Shown here piece by piece: positions 22,301 to 30,182 of a stretch of 37,899 nucleotides of DNA. Position 1 is the stretch's first letter. The number at the start of each line of letters is the position of its first letter. The DNA comes from Bacillota bacterium (GTDB lineage: Bacteria; Bacillota; Clostridia; DSM-8532): positions 1-37,899 of the forward strand of contig JAEXRM010000043.1 in NCBI GenBank assembly GCA_023440865.1. Reading direction: 5' to 3'. Position numbers and translations under genes: made by a program. Below the pieces are notes generated by a model. The model was given only the letters and a program-made list of their open reading frames with translations, did not search any database and was not told the DNA's origin.

Positions 22301-24614
22301 CGCCCAGGGCAGCATCGCCTACGACTCCGAGGAGAAGCGGCTTTCCTTCGACATCACGACGGACCGTGACAGCTACCGTCCCGGCGACACCGCCACCCTG
22401 ACCATCCATGCGAAGGACCCCAAGGGCAACCCGGTTCCCGCCACCATCAACGTGGCGCTGGTGGACGAAGCGCTGCTCAAGCTCTCCGACCAGTACCTCG
22501 ACGTCCTCTCCTCGCTCTACGGCTGGATGGACAACGGCATTCTCCGCCGCGCCGGCGACGCAAGGAGGGTGTACCCCTCCTACGGTGCACGGAACGGCAT
22601 GGCGATCGCCTTCTCCGAATCGGCCGCCATGCCCGCCCCTTCGGCGGCAGCCATGGACATGGCCCGAGAAATGCCCGCCAAGGCGACCTTTGCAGGCGGC
22701 ATGACTGCCGCTGCCTCCTATGTGGTGCGCAGCGACTTCCGCGACACGGCGTATTTCCACACCGCGACCCTGGACGCCACAGGCACCGGCACCCTGACGA
22801 TCGACCTGCCGGACAACATCACGGACTGGCGCGTGAGCGTCTCGGGCATCTCCGGCGCGTTGCAGGGTGGCGTCGGGAAAGGTTCCGCCATTGTCAGCCT
22901 GCCCTTCTTCCTGTCCGAAACCCTCAACGCCACATATCTGACGGGCGACGAACCCTCCGTGGGACTGACGGCCTATGGCACCGCCCTCGGGGAGGATGAG
23001 GCCGTCACCTTCAACGTGACCTCCCCCGATCTGCCCTCGCTCGACCGCACCGTCACGGCCAAGGCGTTCGAACGGGTGAACATCCCGCTCGGCAAGCTGC
23101 CCACAGGGACCTGGCGCTTCATCCTCAAGGCGGTTTCCGCCTCCGGCCGGACGGACGCGGTGGAACGCACCGTGACGGTTGTCGACTCCTACCGGGAAAT
23201 GCAGAAAACCGTGCAGGTGCCGCTGGCAAACGGCATGACGGTGCCCGCCGGCACCAAGGGGCTGACGCGCCTTGCCGTGGCCGACCCGGAACGCGCCGCA
23301 TTGCTGCAAACCCTGTACGGCCTTGCCTGGAGCGGCGGACACCGGCTCGACCAGCGGCTCGTGGCCGCATCCGCCCAGCGCCGGCTCAACGAGCTGATCC
23401 GGCAGGGCGCCGGTGACGGCGGGGATGTGTCCGGCTGGCTGTTCGAGCCCGAAACCGTCGACACCAACACCTACCGGCGCGAGGATGGCAGCTACGGCAT
23501 CCTGCCGTACGCACCGGGCGACCTGCGCATGACCGCCCTGCTGACGGGCATGCTCGCGGAAAACGGCAACACCGAGCTGCTGCGCGCCTTCTACTACAAC
23601 AAGCTCTATCTGTCCGATGCGCCGCCGGCCGCCGTGCTCTATGGCCTTGCCCGCCTGGGCGAGCCCGTGCTGTCGGAGCTCTCGACCGCGGCCTCCATCG
23701 AGAACGCCCCGGCCGAGGACACCCTGTTCACGATCCTGGGCCTGGAGGCGGTCGGCGACCTGCCCTCGGCGCGCGCCCTGTGGGACGGCAACATCACGAA
23801 GCTCCTGGAGAAATCCGATCCGTACATCCGGCTCAAGGTTTCCGCAGACAAGGATGAAAACCTGCAGCTGACCGCGCTTGCGTCGGTTGCGGCCGCCGCG
23901 CTGCGCCTGCCCGATGCCGACGGCCTGCATGCCTACGTGATGAACAACCCCTCCCGCAACGTCTACACCGGCATCGAGGACCTGCTGTGGACCACAACCC
24001 GCTTCGGGACGCTGCCGGTCGCGACGCTTTCCTTCACCTGGACATGGCTTGGCAAGGCGACGACCGAGTCGCTCGCAAACGGCGCCGTGGCCTTCATCAC
24101 GGTTCCCTCGACCAAGGCCGGCGAGCTCTCGATTTCGGGTGTGTCCGGCTCCGGTGTCGTCTCGTCGACCTTCACCGCCCCGATGGAGGGTGTCGGCAAC
24201 GAGAAGGCCGTAAGCCTGACCCGCACATACTACAGCGTCGCGACGGGCGAGCGGGCGAACACATTCGCCATGGACGACCTCGTGCGGATCGACCTGAGCT
24301 GGGACATCGCTTCCGACGCGATGGACAGCATCTACGAAATTTCCGATTTCCTGCCCGCGGGCCTCACCGCGGTCGACAACCCGTGGCAGTACGGCATCCG
24401 ACCCCCGGCCGGATTCTGGTACCGCAGCTTCGAGGGCCAGCAGGCCGACTTCACCGTCGGACGGGACTGGAACCTCAACCGCACCATCACCTACTACGCC
24501 CGCGTCACGTCACCGGGCACCTACACGGCCGAGGGCGCCGTGATGCGCGGATCCACCGTGCGCGGCAGCGTGCTTGGCATCGATTCGGAGACCATCGTCA
24601 TCCGGGCGGACTGA
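19332..24614 (+). CDS. Large secreted alpha-2-macroglobulin-like protein without thioester
   Basis: 1760 residues. ATG 19332 follows AAGGAGG; the frame opens 13 codons earlier at a GTG with no site. Signal peptide 1-32 with likely cleavage after KASA. A Ser/Ala/Thr-rich linker lies at 98-132. Bacterial Ig-like/MG domains follow (e.g. 'LPADQSSGVPVDTGIEVYFTH' and 'VEDYKKPAWEISVSADKNALFPGD'). The A2M domain is at ~1135-1180 ('FHTATLDATGTGTLTIDLPDN' then 'ITDWRVSVSGISGALQGGVG'). A helical terpenoid-cyclase-like region (~1300-1560) and a final receptor-binding-like beta-domain complete it. Bacterial A2Ms trap attacking proteases through a Cys-x-Glu-Gln thioester; that motif is absent and I find only one Cys in the whole protein ('RFSCWLPML'), so covalent trapping is not possible. 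It has no lipobox, so it is probably free or wall-associated. No pbpC follows, unlike in E. coli. Confidence 0.9.
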   Translation: MKRLLAVVLVMALAIPAFWIGNPFSPTLKASADTYRKGYAMQADQSDRTGVAPGSAFLLTLPEAERSAFEGTGNTGEKAARLLEAISGRLRLRAGRAGSAAPAGTSAVAASGDAAESASPSAASATTTGGAGLSRDGIGFTIEPTDGNVLRIRPLLPLSANTLYFFDLTASDGEVVTFAFQTRRDWGIVGTLPADQSSGVPVDTGIEVYFTHPGVTLDSRFFEISPKVDGRFETHGNAVAFVPRTPLAAGTLYKVTVKAGLPLPGTEDKLTADLVFSFETNPDESASANPDGGYLNISSAWLESRTDEKTVIPFDISLPASLLQDNKADLGVDVYRFADDAAFLAALDTRDTVPSWAWWSWSQNRIDTRGLAKTLSFTKTLDFSTDFLRYADLPDVLPAGFYLIELSAGAKDKPLKAQALLQVTDTTAWFIEDEDTLLFWVNNARTGRAEAGATVSSHLTGLAAKTDTNGLAVIDKTGSTAPKGDRTEYFRITGADGSVTIFDSGYPSVSTTGTGSSAKTRYGYGSSGEGDYWRYAGMDRTLYKPSDTVRFWGFARSRLTGVSPSEVTVEIAQGGWMMPWADSRFSCWLPMLQQPLLAATLPAANGFWDGSLDLPALDPGYYTLSVKAGDVVVATSSFSVEDYKKPAWEISVSADKNALFPGDTAVFTVKAAFFDGTPVANQTIRYTLNLPNDSITGEGKTNMKGELAVPFTAKYLDGYQGELWASFYATADLPETGEVSASAAVRPFMNRIGADVTGEMVGADGKPVTDGPIDKTKPGTGRVTVNAYNIDLTTLNDAETDNDDYHGTPVAGQVFEAVTTVTTWERVEMGETYDFVNKVVVPRYEYRERKETAATGTITTGPDGKGTFEFPIPAGSEGQYTTELRTVDRENRPMTFSTWHSSYYGYPDRGTWYNLSTDKSAYRDGEPVKAELERSDKAALSGRTLFVASWKGIQSWTVTNGTRYETVFEDTMAPNLSLDGVLFDGKAYHAAQGSIAYDSEEKRLSFDITTDRDSYRPGDTATLTIHAKDPKGNPVPATINVALVDEALLKLSDQYLDVLSSLYGWMDNGILRRAGDARRVYPSYGARNGMAIAFSESAAMPAPSAAAMDMAREMPAKATFAGGMTAAASYVVRSDFRDTAYFHTATLDATGTGTLTIDLPDNITDWRVSVSGISGALQGGVGKGSAIVSLPFFLSETLNATYLTGDEPSVGLTAYGTALGEDEAVTFNVTSPDLPSLDRTVTAKAFERVNIPLGKLPTGTWRFILKAVSASGRTDAVERTVTVVDSYREMQKTVQVPLANGMTVPAGTKGLTRLAVADPERAALLQTLYGLAWSGGHRLDQRLVAASAQRRLNELIRQGAGDGGDVSGWLFEPETVDTNTYRREDGSYGILPYAPGDLRMTALLTGMLAENGNTELLRAFYYNKLYLSDAPPAAVLYGLARLGEPVLSELSTAASIENAPAEDTLFTILGLEAVGDLPSARALWDGNITKLLEKSDPYIRLKVSADKDENLQLTALASVAAAALRLPDADGLHAYVMNNPSRNVYTGIEDLLWTTTRFGTLPVATLSFTWTWLGKATTESLANGAVAFITVPSTKAGELSISGVSGSGVVSSTFTAPMEGVGNEKAVSLTRTYYSVATGERANTFAMDDLVRIDLSWDIASDAMDSIYEISDFLPAGLTAVDNPWQYGIRPPAGFWYRSFEGQQADFTVGRDWNLNRTITYYARVTSPGTYTAEGAVMRGSTVRGSVLGIDSETIVIRAD

Positions 24615-24679
24615 CCCGGGCCATGCCGGACCAGGCCGGCAGAAAACCGCCGCATGCGCTGTTACAGTCCGTGCGGTCG

Positions 24680-24740
24680 TGGTAAGATTGAGTACGGCCA
24701 CCCACCGGGAGACAAGCGTTCCCCTGGCCGGGTGGCCGTA
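24680..24740 (+). promoter_or_regulatory. Extended -10 promoter with a hairpin at the transcript 5' end
   Basis: TG-G-TAAGAT (24680-24688) is an extended -10 element. The predicted start near 24695 falls at the base of a strong stem: TACGGCCACCC (24693-24703) pairs perfectly with GGGTGGCCGTA (24730-24740). No T-run follows, so termination is unlikely. The hairpin ends 15 bases before the ribosome binding site of the next gene and could protect the mRNA or control translation. Confidence 0.5.
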
Positions 24741-24769
24741 TGACTCTCACGGCGAGAGAGGAAACGGGA

Positions 24770-25966
24770 ATGGGTGATTCGACCGTCATCCTGCCATTTG
24801 GCGGACACCCCGCCATATCCGGCCGCATCCGCACGCCGGGCGATACCCGCGTTGTCCTTCTCCAGCATGGCGCAGACCGCTCGCACACCCCCGCCGACGA
24901 CAGCGCCCACCATGTCATTCCGAACCGGCAATGGCCCACAGCCCGCGGAATGCATCCCCTCGCGCTGATCATTCTCTCCTGGCTGTGCGCGGTGCTGCTC
25001 GACCTGCTGCTGCACCGGCTGCATGTCAGCAATCAGCTGGCGCAGCACCTCGCCACCGGCGCGGGTCTGCTCGCCAATCTGCTCAAATGGCTGCCCATCG
25101 GCATACTGGCCGCCCTCATCCCGCTGCTGCAGAAGCCGTGTCCCATATACCATCATTGGATCAGCGAACCGACCATGCTGCTGCTCTGGCTTCTCTCCGG
25201 GCTCCTGATCAGCCCGCTGCTCGGCATGCCGGGCGAGGCGACAGGCTTCGCGGCGGGCGTCCTGCTGGTGCTTCCCTTCGTGAAGGCGCGCCGGGAGGGG
25301 CTCGCGGCGATCCAGCCCGCAAGGCGACGCAGTGATGCCGCATCCACGCGCCATCTTCCCTTTGATGCCCGGCGACGCAATCTCGCCAGCATCGTGCTCG
25401 GTCTCGCCTTCGCAGGCACGGCCTGCTTCGTCGAGCGCATCACCGCCCCCCTCACCCTGTCCCTGTCCCGCCTGCCCGAATCGCCCGTCTTGCAGTCGCC
25501 GCACGCGTTCGTGACGGGATCGGCCGGTGTCCCCATCCTCTCGCCGGACACCGCGGCAGGCTTGATGCCCGCCGTCCTTTTCCTGGCGGCAACGGGGCTG
25601 GGCCTTGCGTTTCTGCTGCGTCGCCCGAACACGGGTTCAAGGCGCGCCGCAGCCGTCTCGGCCATCATCCTGTGGCTGCTGTTCGGTTTTCTTGCCGCCT
25701 ATATCGCCAACCATGGCGTCTCCCCTGCGGAAGGCGGCCTGCCGGCCTTTGCCGGCACGCTCGGCTACCTTGCCCAGGGAATGTTCATCGCTTCTCCCGC
25801 CTATGTCTGCACAATTTCCGGCAACCTGCTCATCGTGCTGGCCGGCCTGCTGACCGGATGGTCCTTCCGCGGCCTGCTGCCATGGCTCTCGGAGCATCGC
25901 CGCCTCCGCGACCGGACTGTCCCGGCTTCCGGCAAGGTGGTGCAGCTGCGCCGGCGCAGGGCCTGA
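24770..25966 (+). CDS. Polytopic membrane protein of unknown function
   Basis: 398 residues. ATG 24770 is preferred (GAGAGG 8 bases upstream) over ATG 24740, which lies in the hairpin. The first ~60 residues are soluble and His/Arg-rich. About eight membrane segments follow, e.g. 'PLALIILSWLCAVLLDLLL', 'WLPIGILAALIPLLQ', 'TMLLLWLLSGLLISPLLGM', 'LASIVLGLAFAGTACFV', 'AAVSAIILWLLFGFLAAYIA' and 'SGNLLIVLAGLLTGWSF'. A basic cytoplasmic loop (RRRSDAASTRH and following) divides the protein in the middle, and the C-terminus is basic (QLRRRRA). I see no CPBP, rhomboid or transporter signature and do not recognise the family. It is 27 bases ahead of the subtilisin-like protease gene and probably in the same transcript. 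Confidence 0.75.
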   Translation: MGDSTVILPFGGHPAISGRIRTPGDTRVVLLQHGADRSHTPADDSAHHVIPNRQWPTARGMHPLALIILSWLCAVLLDLLLHRLHVSNQLAQHLATGAGLLANLLKWLPIGILAALIPLLQKPCPIYHHWISEPTMLLLWLLSGLLISPLLGMPGEATGFAAGVLLVLPFVKARREGLAAIQPARRRSDAASTRHLPFDARRRNLASIVLGLAFAGTACFVERITAPLTLSLSRLPESPVLQSPHAFVTGSAGVPILSPDTAAGLMPAVLFLAATGLGLAFLLRRPNTGSRRAAAVSAIILWLLFGFLAAYIANHGVSPAEGGLPAFAGTLGYLAQGMFIASPAYVCTISGNLLIVLAGLLTGWSFRGLLPWLSEHRRLRDRTVPASGKVVQLRRRRA

Positions 25967-25993
25967 CAGGCCGTTCACAGGGAGGATCAAGCC

Positions 25994-27121
25994 GTGTATC
26001 GGATGAAGCACCCCGGATTCATGCTGCTCGTTCTTGTGCTCGCCTTCCTGACAGCCACCCTGACAATCGCCGGGGGGTATCTTGACGACTGGGAGGGGCA
26101 ACCGCCTTCCGGCGCTGAGAAGCTGGCTGCCTTGCTGCCTGGGCTGGATGAGACCAACGGCGTATCCGGACTCGACCTGCGAGCCCTTGATCTGGCCGCG
26201 GTCCCCCTGGATGTGCTGGCGAACACGTGCTACGACACCCGCACCCTGTGGCCCGAAGCAACGGCGCTTCCCGACGGCTTTACTCCCCAGTCATGGCTGG
26301 AGGACGCCAAATCCGGCGGCGCGGCGCTGGATGCCCTGCACCGGGCAGGCATCACCGGCGAGGGCGTGTCCATCGCGATCATCGACAAGCCGATGCTTGC
26401 CGGCCATGATGAGTTCGCGGGAAGCATGACGTATCGGGAAACCGACATGCCCGGTGATTTCAGGCGACTCCATTTCCATGGCATCAGCTGCGCGTCGCTC
26501 ATTGCGGGCCGATCCTGCGGTGTCGCGCCCGGAGCCTCGCTGTATTATTTCGCGGTGCCGGACAACGGGCAGAACGCTGCCAACTATTGCAGGGCGATGG
26601 ACGAACTGATCGCATTCAACCGCACCCTGCCGGATGGGAAAAAGATACGGCTGGCATCCATCTCCGATGCCATCGGCGAGGATGCATGGGAGCGCTGGCG
26701 CAAGGTGCTGGAACAGGCGAACCGGGAAGGCATCGCCGTGAACTACTCCAATGGCCTGGATGCGCAGTGGCAGATCGCCTACGGCGGTTGTCCGCCAAAC
26801 GGCGACAGCGGCAACGCGGATGACTACGTGCCGGAGATGCTGGCAAAGGGCGCCCGGATACCCAAATCCATCACCCTCATCCCCAGCGGGTACCGGACCA
26901 CGGCGGCCAACGAGGGCGACACGGTCTACCGTTTCTGGCCCACAGGCGGCTTCAGCTGGGCGATCGCCTACATGTCGGGCTTGTGCGCCCTGGCCTGGCA
27001 AATCGATCCGGACATCGCCTATGACGACATCATCGACCGCCTGTGCGAAACGAAGGCGTACAACCGCTACGGCTACGGATTCATCGATCCGGAGGCTTTC
27101 TTCAACTCAATAGAAAAATGA
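25994..27121 (+). CDS. Membrane-anchored subtilisin-like (S8) protease
   Basis: 375 residues. GTG 25994 is chosen because GGAGGA (25981-25986) lies 7 bases upstream; ATG 26003 would be 16 away. A single hydrophobic segment at 8-27 acts as an uncleaved anchor or signal. The subtilase triad can be traced: Asp131 in 'GEGVSIAIIDKPML', His162 in 'HFHGISCASLIAG' and Ser321 in 'GGFSWAIAYMSGLCALAW'. The normal D-T-G, H-G-T and G-T-S-M-A become D-K-P, H-G-I and G-F-S-W-A, so the sites are diverged though all three catalytic residues remain. A likely oxyanion Asn is in 'YSNG' (253). The N-terminal ~100 residues could be a propeptide. It lies close to a protease-inhibitor-type A2M, suggesting a surface proteolysis module. 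Confidence 0.8.
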   Translation: MYRMKHPGFMLLVLVLAFLTATLTIAGGYLDDWEGQPPSGAEKLAALLPGLDETNGVSGLDLRALDLAAVPLDVLANTCYDTRTLWPEATALPDGFTPQSWLEDAKSGGAALDALHRAGITGEGVSIAIIDKPMLAGHDEFAGSMTYRETDMPGDFRRLHFHGISCASLIAGRSCGVAPGASLYYFAVPDNGQNAANYCRAMDELIAFNRTLPDGKKIRLASISDAIGEDAWERWRKVLEQANREGIAVNYSNGLDAQWQIAYGGCPPNGDSGNADDYVPEMLAKGARIPKSITLIPSGYRTTAANEGDTVYRFWPTGGFSWAIAYMSGLCALAWQIDPDIAYDDIIDRLCETKAYNRYGYGFIDPEAFFNSIEK

Positions 27122-27143
27122 ACTGTTTCTTTCCGCACGCTTC

Positions 27144-27152
27144 TGATACAAT
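27144..27152 (+). promoter_or_regulatory. Extended -10 promoter for the terC-like gene
   Basis: TG-A-TACAAT (27144-27152) is an extended -10; no good -35 is seen. The leader of about 30 bases leaves no room for a manganese (yybP-ykoY) riboswitch. Confidence 0.5.
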
Positions 27153-27187
27153 CGTTCGAGACCGTGCTCGCAACGGAGGGCTACATC

Positions 27188-28042
27188 ATGACGATGCGGA
27201 AATCTATCAGCAGTGTGCTTCTGTGGGTTTTTCTGGCCATCTGCTTCAATGTCGGGTTGTACTTCCTGATGGGCCCGGCGACCGCCATGGAGTTCCTCGG
27301 CGGTTATGTCATCGAGTTCAGCCTGTCCATGGACAACCTGTTCCTCTTCCTGGTGCTGTTCGGGGCCTTCGGCGTACCGGCGCAGTACCAGAAGCGCGTG
27401 TTGAACTGGGGCATTCTCGCAGTCATCGTGCTGCGTTTCCTGTTCATCTTCATCGGTGCGGAAGCCGTCCACCACTTCCACTGGCTGCTGTACGTCTTCG
27501 GCGCCATTCTGGTCTACAGCGGCATCAAGCTGCTCGTCAAGCGCGAGGACGAGGAGGCCGACCACAAGAACTCGAAGATCATGCAGGTCATGAAAAAGTT
27601 CATTCCCGTAACGGAGACGGTCGAGAACGACCGCTTCTTCACCCGCGTCAACGGCCTGCTGCACGCGACCCCGCTGTTCGCCGTCCTGGTGGTGATGAAC
27701 CTGCTGGACATTGTCTTCGCGATGGACTCCATCCCGGCCATTTTTGCCGTCAGCACGAACACCTTCGTCATCTACACCTCGAACCTGTTCGCAGTCATGG
27801 GGTTGCGCAGCCTGTATTTCGTGCTCGAACGCCTCAGCCACCTGTTCCGCTACCTCAAGCAGGGTGTGGCGGCCATTCTGGTGTTCACGGGCGTGAAGCT
27901 GTGCATCCTCATGTTCAAGCTGGAGATTCCGATCCTCGCATCGGTTGGCATCATCTTCGGCATTCTTGGCGTCAGCATCCTGGTCTCCATCCTGGCAAGC
28001 CGCCGCGAGACGCGGATCGCGCGCCAGGACAAGGCTGCCTGA
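27188..28042 (+). CDS. TerC/Alx-family membrane protein
   Basis: 284 residues. ATG 27188 lies 7 bases from GGAGGG (27175-27180); an upstream TTG-type start is not needed. About seven to eight membrane segments. The two acidic family signatures are present: 'EFSLSMDNLFLFLVLF' (43-58) and 'VMNLLDIVFAMDSIPAIFAV' (about 166-185), whose Asp residues form the predicted metal site. The family exports Mn2+ (Alx, MeeF/MeeY) and can supply metals to exported enzymes. A charged cytoplasmic loop 'KREDEEADHKNSK' separates the halves, and the C-terminus 'RRETRIARQDK' is cytoplasmic. It probably helps manganese homeostasis, but metal specificity is inferred from the family. Confidence 0.92.
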   Translation: MTMRKSISSVLLWVFLAICFNVGLYFLMGPATAMEFLGGYVIEFSLSMDNLFLFLVLFGAFGVPAQYQKRVLNWGILAVIVLRFLFIFIGAEAVHHFHWLLYVFGAILVYSGIKLLVKREDEEADHKNSKIMQVMKKFIPVTETVENDRFFTRVNGLLHATPLFAVLVVMNLLDIVFAMDSIPAIFAVSTNTFVIYTSNLFAVMGLRSLYFVLERLSHLFRYLKQGVAAILVFTGVKLCILMFKLEIPILASVGIIFGILGVSILVSILASRRETRIARQDKAA

Positions 28043-28154
28043 ACCGCAGGGCTTCCCGTGGCAAGGCTTGTTCCCGCAGCCGGTTCGACGCACCGGTTCA
28101 TTCCGACGTGCGGCGCACTTGGCGGCCGGTGTCATGCAGCCGCGCGATATTGGG

Positions 28155-28160
28155 TATAAT
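28155..28160 (+). promoter_or_regulatory. Consensus -10 element upstream of the YgjV-like gene
   Basis: TATAAT (28155-28160) matches the -10 consensus exactly. No clear -35 is found at the right distance. The leader would be about 57 bases. Confidence 0.4.
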
Positions 28161-28223
28161 CATCCTGTGAACATCGGTGCGGCGAGCCTTTCAAGGGGCG
28201 CGTGCCACACAGGAGGTATCTTG

Positions 28224-28928
28224 ATGTTTCTCGGAATCCCGTGGACCGAATGGCTGGGCTACCTGGCCTCGCTGGTTGTCGCCATCTCCCTGCTGATGAA
28301 GTCGCTGCTGCGGCTCCGTTGGATCAATACCGCCGGAAGTCTCATCTTCTCCGTGTACGGCTTCCTGATCGGCGCGTATCCGGTCGGCGGCTTCAATGCG
28401 GTCATCGTGCTGATCAACGCGTATTTCCTCATCCGCATCTACCGCACGCAGGAAACCTTCGAATTGCTGGAGGTTCGTCCAGACGACCTGTATCTCCCGC
28501 GTTTCCTGCAGTTCCATCAGACGGACATCGCGCGGTTTTTCCCCACCTTCGACGCGTCCCGGCATGCCCTCCCGGCGGAAGCGACCGCGGCAGATACGAC
28601 TGCGGGCGATGGCTTGGCCGCAAGGGACGGCCACAGGACGATCGGCTTTTACATCCTGCGCGACATGACCATTGCGGGTCTGTTCCTCGGCAGCCTCGAC
28701 CCGGATGGCACCCTCGACATCGAGCTCGACTATGTCATCCCCGCATATCGCGACTACAAGGCGGCCCGCTTCCTGTTCGGCGCCTGCAGCAAGCGGCTGG
28801 CGCTTCTCGGCGTGAAGCACCTGCGAGCGACCGCGGGCTCGCGGACGCATGGGGAATACCTGCAGCGCATGGGCTTTGCGATGCAGGGCCAAGTCTACAC
28901 CATGCCATTGTTCAAGCAGGAGAACTGA
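28224..28928 (+). CDS. YgjV-like membrane protein with C-terminal GNAT-like domain
   Basis: 234 residues. ATG 28224 is chosen because AGGAGGT (28211-28217) lies 6 bases away. Three membrane segments at ~8-26, 33-50 and 54-72 match the YgjV family ('LGYLASLVVAISLLMKSLLRLRWINTAG' trend). The rest (~80-234) is soluble. Its last part 'YVIPAYRDYKAARFLFGAC' followed by 'LRATAGSRTHGEYLQRMGF' has the order expected of the acetyl-CoA-binding half of a GNAT acetyltransferase. The usual Q/R-x-x-G-x-G/A loop is weak, so activity is uncertain. An Ala/Asp-rich, probably unstructured linker lies at ~112-130. It converges with the esterase gene, with a 67-base gap and no clear terminator. Confidence 0.78.
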   Translation: MFLGIPWTEWLGYLASLVVAISLLMKSLLRLRWINTAGSLIFSVYGFLIGAYPVGGFNAVIVLINAYFLIRIYRTQETFELLEVRPDDLYLPRFLQFHQTDIARFFPTFDASRHALPAEATAADTTAGDGLAARDGHRTIGFYILRDMTIAGLFLGSLDPDGTLDIELDYVIPAYRDYKAARFLFGACSKRLALLGVKHLRATAGSRTHGEYLQRMGFAMQGQVYTMPLFKQEN

Positions 28929-28995
28929 CCTTCTTCACCGCCGGACAAGCGTGATTGCGGTTCGGCGTCATCAGACGGACGGAAACAGATGCGTT

Positions 28996-30075
28996 CTACC
29001 GCGCATGCCTGTCCCAAAAGTCGAGGATGCGCTCCCAGTCGTCCGCATGCAGGGCATGCCCGCCGGCGCGGAGATGATACCCGATGCGTCCTTCCGGGTG
29101 GAACGCCTCCGGTTCCGGATATGCGTCCGGTGCCAGAAGGCCGGGCAGCCCCAGCCGCTCCCAGGCCGGTGAAGCCGCAACACATCCCAGGAACTCGGAC
29201 GCGGGATCCGCCCACTGGTCATCCTGCGCGCTGCACACATACAGCAGCCGCGGCGCGACCGCCGCAAGCAGCATGTGCTGCTCGAACGGCATGTCCTGCT
29301 CGCGACCGGCGTAACGGGCATAATCGGTACAGAACCAGTGGGGAAAGGTTGCCGCAATGTTCGCGACGCGTTCCCCGGCCTTGCCGCGCGTCACGGCGGC
29401 GCCAGAACAGCCGGACTGGACGGAGACGACCAAGGCGAATCGCTCGTCGGTCGCGCCGCACCACAGGGCCGTCTTGCCCAGGCGGGAATGGCCGATCACC
29501 GCGATGCGCGCGGCATCGACACCGGGCAGAAGCGTCAGGATGTCGAGCACCCGCTGCGCAGCCCAGGCCCAGTAGCCGATGGCGCCGCTGCCCCGCCCGT
29601 CGCGCCGGGACGCGTTGAAGCGTGCGGGCAGAAGCTCGTCGAGCCCATCCTGGCGATCGGGTGCGATGGCGCCATAGCCCAGGGTCGCCACGCCATATCC
29701 GCGCTGGCGCAGCCGCTCCGCCGGGCAGCTCGGGTCGGGCGAGTCCGGAAAGAAGGACAAGTGCAGGAATACCGGCGCGGGTGCATCGCCGGCAGGCAGA
29801 TCCAGACGGAAGGGGAACGCGAAGCGTCCCCCCGGCGTCATCACCTCGATCTGGAACCATGTGCGGGTTCCCCCCGCATCGTCCGTCAGCACCGTCTTTT
29901 TAGTGACGGCATAGGACAGACCGACAGGCGGCGGCGGCAGCTGACCATACTCGCCATCAGCCAGCAGGCTGATCAGTGAAGCGCGGCCGGCCTCCCAGCC
30001 GCCGGCTCCATCCGGAGCCGGCAGGGCCGGCAGGTCACGCGCCATGACATCAAGACCCGGATTCATGCGTTCCAC
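28996..30075 (-). CDS. CE15-like alpha/beta-hydrolase (glucuronoyl/acetyl-xylan esterase type)
   Basis: 359 residues. GTG at 30075 is 7 bases from GGAGG; the next in-frame ATG (residue 4) is too far. Nucleophile elbow GHSRLGK (195-201) with Ser197, which is the G-x-S-R-x-G-K form of CE15 glucuronoyl esterases and their relatives. Then 'SVQSGCSGAA', 'FPHWFCTDYARY', 'PFEQHMLLAAVAPRLLYVCSAQDDQWADP' (acid region) and a C-terminal His in 'AGGHALHADDW'. No signal peptide, so it is cytoplasmic. CE15 members cleave ester links between glucuronic acid on xylan and lignin alcohols; a relative acting on imported esterified oligosaccharides is the likely role. It follows the GH3 gene by 94 bases on the same strand. 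Confidence 0.85.
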   Translation of the reverse strand: MERMNPGLDVMARDLPALPAPDGAGGWEAGRASLISLLADGEYGQLPPPPVGLSYAVTKKTVLTDDAGGTRTWFQIEVMTPGGRFAFPFRLDLPAGDAPAPVFLHLSFFPDSPDPSCPAERLRQRGYGVATLGYGAIAPDRQDGLDELLPARFNASRRDGRGSGAIGYWAWAAQRVLDILTLLPGVDAARIAVIGHSRLGKTALWCGATDERFALVVSVQSGCSGAAVTRGKAGERVANIAATFPHWFCTDYARYAGREQDMPFEQHMLLAAVAPRLLYVCSAQDDQWADPASEFLGCVAASPAWERLGLPGLLAPDAYPEPEAFHPEGRIGYHLRAGGHALHADDWERILDFWDRHAR

Positions 30076-30118
30076 CGTGGTTCCTCCCGTCACATCCGCC
30101 TCGCGGCAGGTGTCCGCC

Positions 30119-30182
30119 ACACGCTGATCATCATCAGGCGGGCAGGATTCCGTCACCCGCTGAACGGCATCAGGCGGGCAGC
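30119..30182. repeat. 36-bp-period repeat at the GH3 gene end
   Basis: Two imperfect copies, 30119-30146 and 30155-30182, share the core CATCAGGCGGGCAG. The inner copy contains the last codons and stop of the GH3 gene (complement of 30170-30172); the outer copy recreates the same CTGCCCGCCTGA string downstream. Confidence 0.8.

Noticed and set aside
27122..27187. Manganese (yybP-ykoY) riboswitch ahead of the terC-like gene.
   Set aside because: The gap is only 66 bases and the predicted leader about 30, too short for this riboswitch.
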